Assembly (NCBI GenBank): GCA_964486055.1
Contig: CAZALE010000009.1
Span: 1 to 64,000 of the forward strand
Source: J014 sp964486055
Lineage (GTDB): Bacteria > Acidobacteriota > Blastocatellia > Pyrinomonadales > Pyrinomonadaceae
Length of the DNA: 64,000 bases
Direction: 5' to 3'
A program made the translations under genes and the position numbers. This document shows, in pieces, positions 17,489-26,452 of this stretch; positions within the stretch are counted from its first letter, which is position 1, and each line of letters opens with the position of its first letter. The notes beneath the pieces were generated by a model. It saw only the letters and a list, made by a program, of their open reading frames with translations. It did not search any database and had not been told where the DNA came from.

Positions 17489-19858
17489 TTAGAATGTGTT
17501 GTATTCGGCAATTGGCACATCGCCATTTTGTCCGAATGGTTGTGTGACTAGCGTGCCGTCTGAGCTTCTTAGGTAATAATAACCAGCTGTTACGGGGTCG
17601 AAGGTTGCAATATCCGTACGTCCATCTCCGTTATAGTCGGCTTGAGCCGGGAATTGGCCATCCGAACCCAGCTGAGCGGTTAACAGAGAGTTGTTGGAAC
17701 TGAGAAGTACATACCAGATCCAATTAGTCCCGCCGCGGACTACGGCTAGATCTGTGCGTCCATCACCATCGTAATCGCCCGGAACTACCAGGTCATTACC
17801 TATGCCAAATGGGATTGCAGCAAATCCAGCAGTGCTCTGTAAAATGTAGAATATGGCTTGATTGCCACCAGTGCCTCTTCTTACTGCTATATCAAATCTT
17901 CCATCACCATCGTAATCGCCGGGTGCAAGCACGTCGGTATCTAAACCAAATTGTTCGGTTCTCAATGAGTTTGTTGAACTATTCAGTATGTACCATGTGA
18001 TTACACCTCCAGCACGACGGGCTACAGCTATATCGGTTACACCGTCGCCATCATAGTCTCTCGGCACTGGTTGATCACCACTGATTCCAAACTTCGTTAC
18101 CTGAAGCTGGCTGTTGGATGTACGAAATACGTACCAATTACCTTCAGATGGCCTATAAACTGCGAAGTCCGCTCTACCATCTCCGTCGTAATCACCAGGC
18201 GTCAGAATATCGCTTCCGCCTAAGCCATATTGGAAGCTAACAGATGTTCCAGTAGAGCTTCGCAGAATAATCCAATTGTTATTCGAGAGTCTGAAGTTCG
18301 CAATGTCTTGTTTCCTATCGCCGTCAAAATCAAGCGCTGGTGCTATTGATCCAGAAGCCGTCGAGCCAGGGATAATTGCGAAACCACGAAGCGCAGTGGC
18401 TCCATTACCAATTGGCCCGATGAAGGAAGCAGCACCATTAGAGAGATTGATAGAGTAAAGACCTGTGTTAGATCCTATTTGGAGTGCTGCTAACGCTGTG
18501 TTATTACCTACGGATATATCGAAACCATTTGTCCCAGTGGCGTCAAAGCCCAATGGACCTACATCGTTTAAGGTTCCATTATTTGGTGGATTTTGAATTA
18601 GAAGTCGATCTGAGCTGGTATCAATTACATACAGAGTAGTCGAAGTAGCACCAGCAAAGCTATTTGTGTATGCAGCTGCGGTGACGCTTGGTGTGCCAGG
18701 GTTTAATGGAGTGTCAACGATCGTCGATCCGTCAGCTGGATTTACTCGTAGATTTTGACCAGTATTCGAGACTATTCTTATTCTGTCTGGTACTGGGTTA
18801 AAGTCGAATCCAAAATCTGTACCGGTCAATGACACACTTAATGGCGCGACGAGAGTTGCAGCTCCGGTATTAATGTTTATAGTATAGAGCCGACTAGTGC
18901 TTCCTAATGCGTATAGCACCCCATTCGCAGGTCTAAAATCGATGCCCAAAATGTTTTCTCCTGATTGAAGCCCAGTAATGGCTACGGATCTTAGTATTAC
19001 TGATGGTCTGGCGGTATTGAATACGATAAGGTTGTTGGCTGTTGTGACACCAATTGCCATGTAACCTGCTGTCGAACCAGCATCTGCGGCTAGTCCACGA
19101 AGATTGACTGTGCCTGTTCCAATTGGACCTAATGATGTTGCCGCTCCGGTGCTGAGATTTATCCTATAGAGATTAGTTGTACCGCTCACGGTTAATGCAG
19201 CATAGGCAGTGCCGTCACCGGCAAAAATATCAAATCCGTTCGACCCTGTTGCATCTACGCCCAGCGGACCTACATCTACCAAAGTTCCGTTATTCGGTGG
19301 ATTTTGAATTAGGAGCCGATCTGAGCCGGTATCAATTACATACAGAGTAGTCGAAGTAGCTCCTGCGAAGCTATTTGTGTATGCGGCTGCTGTTACGCTG
19401 GGTGTTCCTGGGTTTAGAGTGCCATCAACGATTGTTGATCCATCGTTAGGGTTAACACGCAAGTTTTGACCTGTGTTTGAGACAATTCTCAATCTATCTG
19501 GGACTGGATTAAAGTCAAATCCGAAATCTGTGCCGTTTAATGCGACACTTAGCGGTGCGATCAAAGTAGCTGCAGCAGTATTTTTATTGATTATGTAAAG
19601 TCGTCCGGTACTACCCAGAGCATATAATTGCCCTGTAGCCGGACGGAAGTCGATTCCTAATATATTTTCTCCGCTTTGTAGACCAGTTATTGCTCCTACT
19701 GTTACAACGGTATTCGGAGTTGCTGAATCGAACCTTATGAGTTGGTTTGAAGAAGTTACACCGTAAAGGGTAACAGCCTTTGCGGATAAGGCACTTCCTA
19801 AAAGAAGCACCGAGAAAAACAAAAGCACTAAGTGAATTCTCGAGCTTTTTTCAAACAT
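17489..19858 (-). CDS. Secreted protein with two DUF4394 domains and FG-GAP/VCBS repeats
   Basis: 789 residues. A signal peptide (LVLLFFSVLLLGSALSAKA) precedes two tandem DUF4394 domains (about residues 29-265 and 266-502), each containing ITGLQSGENILGIDFRP and GTDFGFDFNPVPDR. From about 505 to the end come six repeats around (D/N)YDGDGRxD, such as PGDYDGDGRADFAVYRP and PGDYDGDGRTDLAVVRG. These are FG-GAP/VCBS-type units whose Asp-rich loops bind calcium in known structures. The two DUF4394 copies are close to identical at the DNA level in places, at an offset of 711 bp. The protein is probably surface-located. Start chosen for the AAAGGAGG just upstream. Function unknown. Confidence 0.88.
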   Translation of the reverse strand: MFEKSSRIHLVLLFFSVLLLGSALSAKAVTLYGVTSSNQLIRFDSATPNTVVTVGAITGLQSGENILGIDFRPATGQLYALGSTGRLYIINKNTAAATLIAPLSVALNGTDFGFDFNPVPDRLRIVSNTGQNLRVNPNDGSTIVDGTLNPGTPSVTAAAYTNSFAGATSTTLYVIDTGSDRLLIQNPPNNGTLVDVGPLGVDATGSNGFDIFAGDGTAYAALTVSGTTNLYRINLSTGAATSLGPIGTGTVNLRGLAADAGSTAGYMAIGVTTANNLIVFNTARPSVILRSVAITGLQSGENILGIDFRPANGVLYALGSTSRLYTININTGAATLVAPLSVSLTGTDFGFDFNPVPDRIRIVSNTGQNLRVNPADGSTIVDTPLNPGTPSVTAAAYTNSFAGATSTTLYVIDTSSDRLLIQNPPNNGTLNDVGPLGFDATGTNGFDISVGNNTALAALQIGSNTGLYSINLSNGAASFIGPIGNGATALRGFAIIPGSTASGSIAPALDFDGDRKQDIANFRLSNNNWIILRSSTGTSVSFQYGLGGSDILTPGDYDGDGRADFAVYRPSEGNWYVFRTSNSQLQVTKFGISGDQPVPRDYDGDGVTDIAVARRAGGVITWYILNSSTNSLRTEQFGLDTDVLAPGDYDGDGRFDIAVRRGTGGNQAIFYILQSTAGFAAIPFGIGNDLVVPGDYDGDGRTDLAVVRGGTNWIWYVLLSSNNSLLTAQLGSDGQFPAQADYNGDGRTDIATFDPVTAGYYYLRSSDGTLVTQPFGQNGDVPIAEYNTF
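18355..19774 (-). repeat. Intragenic tandem duplication of about 711 bp (two DUF4394 domains)
   Basis: Matching stretches recur 711 bp (237 codons) apart. For example tcaattacatacagagtagt is found at 18621 and again at 19332, and the flanking bases also match with scattered, mostly third-position differences. The pattern indicates a domain-sized in-frame duplication that is not very old. Confidence 0.85.
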
Positions 19859-20250
19859 ATTTCCTCCTTTGATGGGCCTGCGATTTATAATTCCTCAATA
19901 CGCTTATTTAGTTCGCAGGCTTGGATTCATCGGATGCACCGATTCAATTTATTTTTTATTGACCGATTTTCAATAGTGCAGATGGGTCTCAAAAAGGAAG
20001 CTTTAACCTCGAGAGAAATTTCGAACTGGAGGAGAGTTAGAGGGTTTCAGAATAAGCATTAAAAGGTTTCAGAATGAGTAATTTAAAAAAGCTAGTCGAA
20101 GTTTCGGAAAATTTAGATAGAGAAGTTGAATGAAAAACCCACTCTCGTGGGCATTTTAATTTCCCAATAACTCATGATGTCATGTTGGGCTAGATATTTT
20201 TAAGGCTAATTACTCAGTTTAATGACATTTGTTTTTTAGCATCATGAATT
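19859..20250. other. Intergenic region with leader hairpins and no clear gene
   Basis: This 392-bp stretch separates the DUF4394 gene from pgk. Its left part is the leader of the DUF4394 gene and holds an 8-bp inverted repeat, GCCTGCGA (19876-19883) with TCGCAGGC (19913-19920). A short ATCGG/CCGAT hairpin lies next to it. Two tiny plus-strand frames (19981-20062, 26 codons; 20074-20133, 19 codons) are preceded by a repeated ggtttcagaat; neither has enough support to be called a gene. The right part holds the pgk terminator. Confidence 0.6.
20133..20151 (-). terminator. Intrinsic terminator of the gap-pgk operon
   Basis: On the minus strand GCCCAC-GAGA-GTGGG is followed immediately by five U (20133-20137 on the plus strand read AAAAA). 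The stem is 20138-20142 with 20147-20151. It lies about 100 bp past the pgk stop. The flanking AT-rich bases on the other side could let it act in both directions. Confidence 0.75.
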
Positions 20251-21480
20251 TTAGCGATCATTTAAGGCGGCAACTCCTGGAAGCATGTTACCGGCTATGA
20301 ATTCTAATGTAGCACCGCCGCCAGTTGAGACATGAGATATTTTGTCTGTGACTCCAGCACGACTAAGCGCAGAGACTGAATCTCCACCACCAACGACTGA
20401 GATAGCACCCCTGTCTGTTGCCTCTGCTACTGCTTTAGCAATAGCTAAAGTGCCTTCATCAAATGGTTTCTCTTCAAACATTCCCATCGGACCATTCCAA
20501 AAAATAGTTTTTGCACCATCCAATTCTTGTTTAAAAATTTCTATGGTTTCCACTCCAATGTCTAATCCAACTAAACCTGCATTTGTAAACTCAATTGGGA
20601 TTGTCCTCCTCGAATTCAGTGGGTCATAAGAATCAACCACCTGATGATCAGTTGGTAAAACTAGCTTTACACCATTTTCTTGAGCTTTTTTCTCAATCTC
20701 GAGAGCTTTTGGAATCATTTGATCCTCAACCAGAGACTTACCCACCGTCAACCCATGGGCTTTGAAAAATGTATATGCCATGGCTCCTCCGATGAGTATC
20801 TTATCTACTTTTCTATTTATCAGAGACTCTATAACTGGAATTTTGTCTGATACCTTTGCACCACCAAGTATTGCAACGAAAGGCCTCTCTGGATTTTCCA
20901 AGAGTTTCCCTAGATACGTAAGTTCTTTTTCCATCAGCAGACCTGCAACGGCTGGCTGCAGAAATTCAGTGATGCCTGCGGTTGACGCATGAGCCCTGTG
21001 AGCTGCTCCGAAGGCATCGTTAACATATGCTTCACCCAATGCAGCAAGCTTTGCAGCAAACTCCCTGTCGTTTTTTTCTTCCTCTGCATGAAACCTTAGA
21101 TTTTCGAGTAAGAGAATCTCGCCATTTGAGAGAGCGAAAGCTTTTTCCTGCGCTTCTTTCCCGACGCAATCTTCAGCAAAGATTACAGGTTTTCCTGTTA
21201 GCTCTGTAAGTCTCTGTGCTACGGGTAAAAGCTCATATTTGGTACGATCGAATGTAAGTCCTTTTTCTTCAGCTTTCTTTTTATCCTTCAAGGGTCTACC
21301 TAGATGTGAGGCCAATATGACTCTTGCCCTATTCTCTATGGCGTATTTTATGGTAGGGAGTGATGCAACTATGCGAGTGTCATCCTGGATATGGCCATTC
21401 TTTATTGGAACATTGAAATCGACTCTAATAAAAAGTCTCTTGCCTGCTATTTCGATGTCTTTTATGGTTTTCTTGTTCAT
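20251..21480 (-). CDS. pgk: Phosphoglycerate kinase
   Basis: Pgk transfers phosphate between 1,3-bisphosphoglycerate and ADP in glycolysis and gluconeogenesis, in the cytosol. The 409-residue protein shows the N-terminal substrate-binding RLFIRVDFNVPIKNG and SHLGRPLKD. It then has LLLENLRFHAEEEKND, AILGGAKVSDKI and the C-terminal nucleotide-binding SVVGGGDSVSAL with STGGGATLEF. The length is normal. The start codon overlaps the stop of gap by 4 bp (ATGA), so the two are co-translated. Confidence 0.97.
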   Translation of the reverse strand: MNKKTIKDIEIAGKRLFIRVDFNVPIKNGHIQDDTRIVASLPTIKYAIENRARVILASHLGRPLKDKKKAEEKGLTFDRTKYELLPVAQRLTELTGKPVIFAEDCVGKEAQEKAFALSNGEILLLENLRFHAEEEKNDREFAAKLAALGEAYVNDAFGAAHRAHASTAGITEFLQPAVAGLLMEKELTYLGKLLENPERPFVAILGGAKVSDKIPVIESLINRKVDKILIGGAMAYTFFKAHGLTVGKSLVEDQMIPKALEIEKKAQENGVKLVLPTDHQVVDSYDPLNSRRTIPIEFTNAGLVGLDIGVETIEIFKQELDGAKTIFWNGPMGMFEEKPFDEGTLAIAKAVAEATDRGAISVVGGGDSVSALSRAGVTDKISHVSTGGGATLEFIAGNMLPGVAALNDR

Positions 21481-22484
21481 AGTCCCTTTGAAGCAATGTA
21501 TTTAATTAAGTCTCGAACTCGACATGAATAACCCCATTCATTGTCATACCAGGCTAATACCTTTATAGTTGTACCGTTTATTACCTTCGTATTTTCAGCA
21601 TCGACGATGGAAGAGTGCGGATTGCCACGAAAATCGATCGAAACCAATGGTTCCTCACAAAAGTCGAGTATTCCTCTTAACTCTTCATTTGCTGCATCCT
21701 TCAGTACTTTGTTTACCTCTTCGGCTGTTGTTTCTTTTTCAACGGTCATTACCACATCTACTAGAGAAACGTTCGGAGTCGGCACACGCACCGCAATGCC
21801 GTCAAACTTGCCCTTTAGCTCTGGAATTACTAACGCCACAGCCTTTGCAGCTCCCGTAGAGGTTGGGATCATGGAAAGAGCAGCAGCTCTGGCTCTTCTT
21901 AAGTCTTTGTGGGGAAGATCAAGCAAGTTCTGGTCGTTTGTGTAACTGTGAATTGTATTCATCAAAGCGCTCTTTATGCCAAATTTCTCATGGATAACTT
22001 TTGCCACTGGGGCGAGGCAATTCGTGGTACAAGATGCATTGGATATTATGTGGTGCTTTGTCGGATCATACATGTTTTCGTTTACGCCAAGCACAATAGT
22101 GATGTCCTCACCTTTAGCCGGTGCCGAGATGATTACCTTTTTTACAGGACCACGTAAGTGTTTCCTTGCATCTTCCGCCTTTGTAAACTTTCCTGTCGAT
22201 TCAACTATGATTTCTGCGCCTACCTCCTCCCAAGGAATTGCAGATGGGTCCTTTTCTGAAAAAACTCGAAATTCATCGCCATCAACAATTATGGAGTTTT
22301 CAGTATAACTAATGTCATTCGGTAGATTGCCCAATATCGAATCATATTTTAGCAGGTGCGCTAGTGTCTTAGTGTCGGTGAGATCATTGACTGCTACAAA
22401 GTCTATCTCATTATCACCAAGACATGCTCTCAAGACGTTTCTTCCGATCCTTCCGAAACCATTGATTCCTACTTTTATTGCCAT
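21477..22484 (-). CDS. gap: Glyceraldehyde-3-phosphate dehydrogenase, type I
   Basis: GAPDH oxidises glyceraldehyde 3-phosphate to 1,3-bisphosphoglycerate with NAD. The Rossmann motif GINGFGRIGRNVLRA opens the protein. The catalytic cysteine lies in ISNASCTTNCLAPV near residue 150, and NEWGYSCRVRDL closes it. FVAVNDLTD near residue 30 puts Asp where NAD-specific enzymes have it. At 335 residues the length is normal. An AGGAGG Shine-Dalgarno precedes the ATG at 22484. It is divergent from the TolC-like gene. Confidence 0.97.
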   Translation of the reverse strand: MAIKVGINGFGRIGRNVLRACLGDNEIDFVAVNDLTDTKTLAHLLKYDSILGNLPNDISYTENSIIVDGDEFRVFSEKDPSAIPWEEVGAEIIVESTGKFTKAEDARKHLRGPVKKVIISAPAKGEDITIVLGVNENMYDPTKHHIISNASCTTNCLAPVAKVIHEKFGIKSALMNTIHSYTNDQNLLDLPHKDLRRARAAALSMIPTSTGAAKAVALVIPELKGKFDGIAVRVPTPNVSLVDVVMTVEKETTAEEVNKVLKDAANEELRGILDFCEEPLVSIDFRGNPHSSIVDAENTKVINGTTIKVLAWYDNEWGYSCRVRDLIKYIASKGL

Positions 22485-22655
22485 TGCTTGCGTCCTCCTA
22501 TGAGATTTTCCAATAAAAACAAAAAGATATCGTTTTTATCAAATTCTTACAAGTTTGCAAGTTAAGGATTTCTACATGGAAAAATCCTGAAACTAACGTG
22601 CTTTCAGTTTCGTAATACGACGTGAATTGATGATCGATAAAAAGCACATGGAAAA

Positions 22656-24461
22656 ATGATGAGATACATAATTTTATCTGCATTTATTTTTATCTTTATT
22701 TTCATGCAATCTCAGGCACAAGAATCAGAAAAATCTGAAGCGCAGAGACTTGAGATCAGAGAGAAGAATGCTCGCGTGTCCTTCGCGCAGAGCTCTTTTG
22801 CTGATGACTCAGAAAGGGAGAATTTCAGTCGAATAGGCATTGAAGTAGATGATAGTCCAATAGCGCTCGGACTAAAGGATGCAATAAGGTTGGCGCTGGA
22901 AAATAATAATGAAATTGAGATAGCCAGAAATGATGTGAAACTTCAAGAGCAACAGTTAAGATCACTTTTAGGAAATTTTGATGTAGTTTTTACGGCTGCT
23001 CCGCAATTTACGAGGACTTCCACCACTGGCTCTCGTGCCACGAATGATTTCAGAGTAAATACGAGTTTTAGTAAGCTTCTTAGGCATGGAGGTGGCAACT
23101 ATCGGGTGTTTTTCAATAATGTCCGCACTGAGAATACATTTTCACAAGCACAGATAAGCTCGGGTGCGGCAAGCGGAACTAACGCCTTATATTCATCAAG
23201 CATTGGCATTTCAATAACGCAGCCACTATGGCGTAATTTTACGATCGATAATAACAGGAGACAAATAAAAATTCAGCGTAAGAGGCTAGCTCAATCAGAT
23301 GCCGACTTTCGCCGACAGGTTATAGAAATAGTTTCCAGAGTGCAGAAAGCTTACTGGGATTTAGTTTTCGCACTTCGTGATCAGCAAAATAAGATGGCAA
23401 ACCTAAATCTTTCCAAGGAAAATCTCAAACAAATAGAGGCAAAGATTAACGCAGGTGTCGTTGCCCCGATCGCACGTGCGGAAGTTGCTACGGAAATTGC
23501 GAATCGCGAGTCTGAGGTTTTGTTGGCTGCTCAACAAGTCTCCATTGCTGAAAATAACTTGAAAACCCTCATTTTAAAGGACACTAACTCGAGTGATTGG
23601 CGCAGAAGCATAATCCCCACTGATCAGGCCGTGTTTGATGATAAGGAAAAGGTAAATCTCGAGGATGCTATCAAAACAGCGATAGAAAATCGTCCAGAGC
23701 TCAAACGCCTGAGGTTAGAGTCCGAGGTCAATAAAGTTGATATAGACTTTTTCAGAAATCAAACCAAACCGCAAGTTGATTTAAATACAAATATATCGCT
23801 GAATGGGTTCAGTTTCGGAACTGGAAATACGCAAGCTCAGGTTATCCCGCTAATTTCTGGTAATCCATCGCTGAATCCCAATGCGTTTTTACTCCAGCAA
23901 ATCAATATAATCCGCTCAAATCTCAATCCGCCACTACCGCCAGTCTCGAGTCCTTTGGTTACGATTCCTGGCTCGCCAGAATTTTTGATAGGTGGATTCA
24001 ACCGATCTCTTTCAAACATGTTTCGTAATGATGCACCAAATTACTCGGTTGGGCTTACGATTTCGTTTCCTCTGAGAAATAAAACTGCCGAAGCAAATCT
24101 TGCTATAGCTAAGATAAATGAGCAAAAACTTCAAGCTCAGATCAGGAGCACCGAACAGAACGTCCTAGTGGAAGTTAGAAACGCGGTTCAAGCCGTTGAA
24201 ACGGCTAAGCAGAGAGTCATGGCTGCCAAGAAAGCTCGTGAAAATGCGGAGATTCAGTTGGAAGGAGAACGCAAACTCTTTGAAGCAGGAAGATCCACGA
24301 CCTTTTTGTTATTTCAGAGAGAGAATGCACTGGCAAATGCTAGAAATGCAGAAATCCGAGCTGAAACCGATTATCGAAAGGCTATTGCGGATTTACAGAG
24401 AGCTACCTCTACGATACTGCAAGAAAACGACATCAAAATAGAAGACGAAAAAGACCAATAA
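22656..24461 (+). CDS. TolC-family outer membrane efflux protein
   Basis: TolC-like proteins form trimeric outer-membrane/periplasmic channels for tripartite exporters or type I secretion. The protein has a signal peptide (YIILSAFIFIFIFMQSQAQ). It has two OEP repeats: a first one with LGLKDAIRLALENNNEIEIARNDVKLQEQQL, and a second with VNLEDAIKTAIENRPELKRLRLESEVN from about 330. Long amphipathic helices follow each. At 601 residues it is longer than E. coli TolC (about 490 with signal), mostly from strand regions with NPS and PLPPVSSP loops. No adaptor or inner-membrane pump gene is adjacent, so the partner is unknown. Either ATG at 22656 or 22659 may be used. Confidence 0.88.
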   Translation: MMRYIILSAFIFIFIFMQSQAQESEKSEAQRLEIREKNARVSFAQSSFADDSERENFSRIGIEVDDSPIALGLKDAIRLALENNNEIEIARNDVKLQEQQLRSLLGNFDVVFTAAPQFTRTSTTGSRATNDFRVNTSFSKLLRHGGGNYRVFFNNVRTENTFSQAQISSGAASGTNALYSSSIGISITQPLWRNFTIDNNRRQIKIQRKRLAQSDADFRRQVIEIVSRVQKAYWDLVFALRDQQNKMANLNLSKENLKQIEAKINAGVVAPIARAEVATEIANRESEVLLAAQQVSIAENNLKTLILKDTNSSDWRRSIIPTDQAVFDDKEKVNLEDAIKTAIENRPELKRLRLESEVNKVDIDFFRNQTKPQVDLNTNISLNGFSFGTGNTQAQVIPLISGNPSLNPNAFLLQQINIIRSNLNPPLPPVSSPLVTIPGSPEFLIGGFNRSLSNMFRNDAPNYSVGLTISFPLRNKTAEANLAIAKINEQKLQAQIRSTEQNVLVEVRNAVQAVETAKQRVMAAKKARENAEIQLEGERKLFEAGRSTTFLLFQRENALANARNAEIRAETDYRKAIADLQRATSTILQENDIKIEDEKDQ

Positions 24462-24672
24462 TTCTGATTTTCTAACGAATTTGGTTGCGGCACTGGACAA
24501 GTCCTTCGATAAGGTAGCGCTGTCGCATCGACCATCTCTTTTGTCACTTTCAATACCTCGTGAAAATTCGCAACATGGATAAATATGCACTAGATGCGAG
24601 TCTAGCGTTAACTATCTTAAAAACATTCTCGAAGTTTAAAAATCCCAAGCTAAAAAATTTTAATACATGCAT

Positions 24673-24700
24673 TTGACACAGATCGTGTTTTGATGATAGT
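24673..24700 (+). promoter_or_regulatory. Candidate promoter of the arginine cluster
   Basis: A perfect -35 TTGACA (24673-24678) is followed after 16 bp by GATAGT (24695-24700), a 4-of-6 match to the -10 consensus. It lies just upstream of the candidate ArgR boxes and about 54 bp before the chosen argR start. Confidence 0.5.
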
Positions 24701-24701
24701 T

Positions 24702-24738
24702 TATGCAAATATGCATAGAAATTGCAGGATTTCTGCAT
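24702..24738 (+). promoter_or_regulatory. Candidate pair of ArgR operators (ARG boxes)
   Basis: Box 1 is TATGCA-AATA-TGCATA (24702-24717). Box 2 is TGCAG-GATTT-CTGCA (24723-24737), embedded in TTGCAGGATTTCTGCATAA. Their centres are about 20-21 bp apart, two helical turns, matching the spacing known for ArgR hexamer binding to paired boxes. They sit immediately downstream of the candidate -10, where binding would block transcription. Confidence 0.55.
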
Positions 24739-24753
24739 AACAATGATCTAGTT

Positions 24754-25167
24754 ATGGATAAACGTAGAAGGCAGCAGAAATTGATCGAATTGATAAGGAT
24801 GAACAAGATTGAGACACAGGAACAATTGGTGAAGTTTCTGGAGGATGAAGGGTTCAATGTGACTCAATCTAGTATTTCTCGCGATCTAGATGAGTTGGGT
24901 ATCTACAAAAAAGGTGGGTTTTATGTCGTACCTGAGTTGGAGGAGGCAAGATTTGGATTTTTGGGATTAGAGGCTGCGGGCGACAACCTGATAGTTGTTA
25001 AGTGCGAGAGTGGTTTAGCTTCGGCTGTGGCTGTGCGGATAGATAAAGAGAAGATAGAGGAAATTGTCGGAACTGTAGCAGGTGACGACACCATTTTCGT
25101 AGCGGTTAAGAATCGTGATGATCAGAAGATAGCGATAAAGAAAATATGGGAGATCTTTGGTAAATGA
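24754..25167 (+). CDS. argR: Arginine repressor ArgR
   Basis: ArgR is the hexameric, arginine-responsive repressor of arginine genes. With the start at ATG 24754 (MDKRRRQQKLIELIRMNKIE) the 137 residues fit the family. The winged-helix domain has EEQLV-type helix QEQLVKFLEDEGFNVTQSSISRDLDELGI, with SSxSRDxxEL-like recognition. The C-terminal hexamerisation and arginine-binding domain ends with GTVAGDDTIFVAVKNRDD, where GDDT holds the arginine-binding Asp residues. The frame is open from 24703, but the added residues overlap the operator-like palindromes. It overlaps argG by 4 bp and heads the arginine cluster, so autoregulation is likely. Confidence 0.93.
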   Translation: MDKRRRQQKLIELIRMNKIETQEQLVKFLEDEGFNVTQSSISRDLDELGIYKKGGFYVVPELEEARFGFLGLEAAGDNLIVVKCESGLASAVAVRIDKEKIEEIVGTVAGDDTIFVAVKNRDDQKIAIKKIWEIFGK

Positions 25168-26363
25168 AAGACGTAAAGAAGGTAGTTTTAGCATATTCTG
25201 GTGGCCTCGATACATCGGCTATGCTTTTGTGGCTAAAGGAAACTTATGGTTGTGAGGTTGTATGTTTTACTGCTGATGTAGGTCAAGGGGAGGAATTAGA
25301 TGGTTTAGCTGATAAAGCTCTGAAAACTGGTGCTAGCAAAATTTACATTGAGGATTTACGCGATGAATTTGTGAGAGATTTTGTTTGGACTGCCTTAAAG
25401 GCGAATGCAGTTTATGAAGGATTTTATTTATTAGGCACTGCGCTTGCCAGACCTCTGATAGCAAAAAAGCAAATCGAAATAGCATTGGCTGAGAATGCTG
25501 ATGCGGTGGCACATGGTGCGACTGGTAAAGGAAATGATCAAGTTAGATTTGAATTAAGCTACTATGCACTAAAGCCAGATATAAGGGTAATTGCTCCTTG
25601 GAGGGAATGGAACTTTAAGGGCCGATCGGAGTTAATTAATTATTGCAAGGATAGGGGGATTTCCGTCAAAGCCTCTGCCGAGAAGCCTTATTCGATTGAC
25701 AGAAATTTGATGCACATCTCCTTTGAAGGTGGGATTTTAGAGGATGCATGGGCTACCCCACCTGAGGATATGTTTATTCTGACGAAGTCTCCGGAACATG
25801 CCTCTGCAGAGCCTCAGGAACTGATCATCTCTTTTGAAAAGGGAGAGCCAGTGGCCATTGATGCAAAGCCTTACTCAGCGGTTGATTTGTTATCAGAGCT
25901 TAATTTCATTGGTGGTAATCATGGGATTGGCAGGGTTGACATAGTTGAGAATCGTTTTGTAGGGATGAAATCTCGCGGCGTTTATGAAACTCCGGGTATG
26001 ACAATATTACAAACTGCCCACAGAGCATTGGAGTCCATAGTGATGGATAGAGAGGTGATGAGATTACGAGATTCCTTGGGCGTTAAGATTTCTGAGCTTA
26101 TCTACTATGGCTTTTGGTTTTCTCCAGAGTTTGAGCTTCTTCGTCAGATGATTGAAGAGACACAGCAAAACGTCACCGGGGACGTCAGGTTAAAACTTTA
26201 CAGAGGTAACGTCAGCATCTTAGGTCGTCGCTCACCTTACTCTATTTACAAGCAAAGAGTAGTCACTTTTGAAGACGATGCTGGTGCTTACAATCAGGCA
26301 GATGCTGAAGGATTTATAAAATTGCAAGCCTTACGGCTAAGGCTGAGAAGACTTGAAATATAA
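25164..26363 (+). CDS. argG: Argininosuccinate synthase
   Basis: ArgG joins citrulline and aspartate with ATP to make argininosuccinate. The PP-loop KVVLAYSGGLDTSAMLLWL opens the protein. HGATGKGNDQVRFELSY, which binds citrulline and aspartate, lies near residue 115, and EGGILEDAW near 190. At 399 residues the length is normal. Start overlaps the argR stop (ATGA). argH, needed for the last step, is not in the window. Confidence 0.97.
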   Translation: MKDVKKVVLAYSGGLDTSAMLLWLKETYGCEVVCFTADVGQGEELDGLADKALKTGASKIYIEDLRDEFVRDFVWTALKANAVYEGFYLLGTALARPLIAKKQIEIALAENADAVAHGATGKGNDQVRFELSYYALKPDIRVIAPWREWNFKGRSELINYCKDRGISVKASAEKPYSIDRNLMHISFEGGILEDAWATPPEDMFILTKSPEHASAEPQELIISFEKGEPVAIDAKPYSAVDLLSELNFIGGNHGIGRVDIVENRFVGMKSRGVYETPGMTILQTAHRALESIVMDREVMRLRDSLGVKISELIYYGFWFSPEFELLRQMIEETQQNVTGDVRLKLYRGNVSILGRRSPYSIYKQRVVTFEDDAGAYNQADAEGFIKLQALRLRLRRLEI

Positions 26364-26452
26364 AGAACTGGAAGTGGTTATGGGGAGATGTTTGAATGAA
26401 TGATTAGAGATGTCTACAGAGATTGAGTTTAGAGAGATCTGGAGTGTAAGTG

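Noticed and set aside
20074..20133. 19-codon frame MSNLKKLVEVSENLDREVE next to a terminator
   Set aside because: It is too short to judge, has no clear ribosome binding site and lies in the pgk 3' region on the opposite strand.
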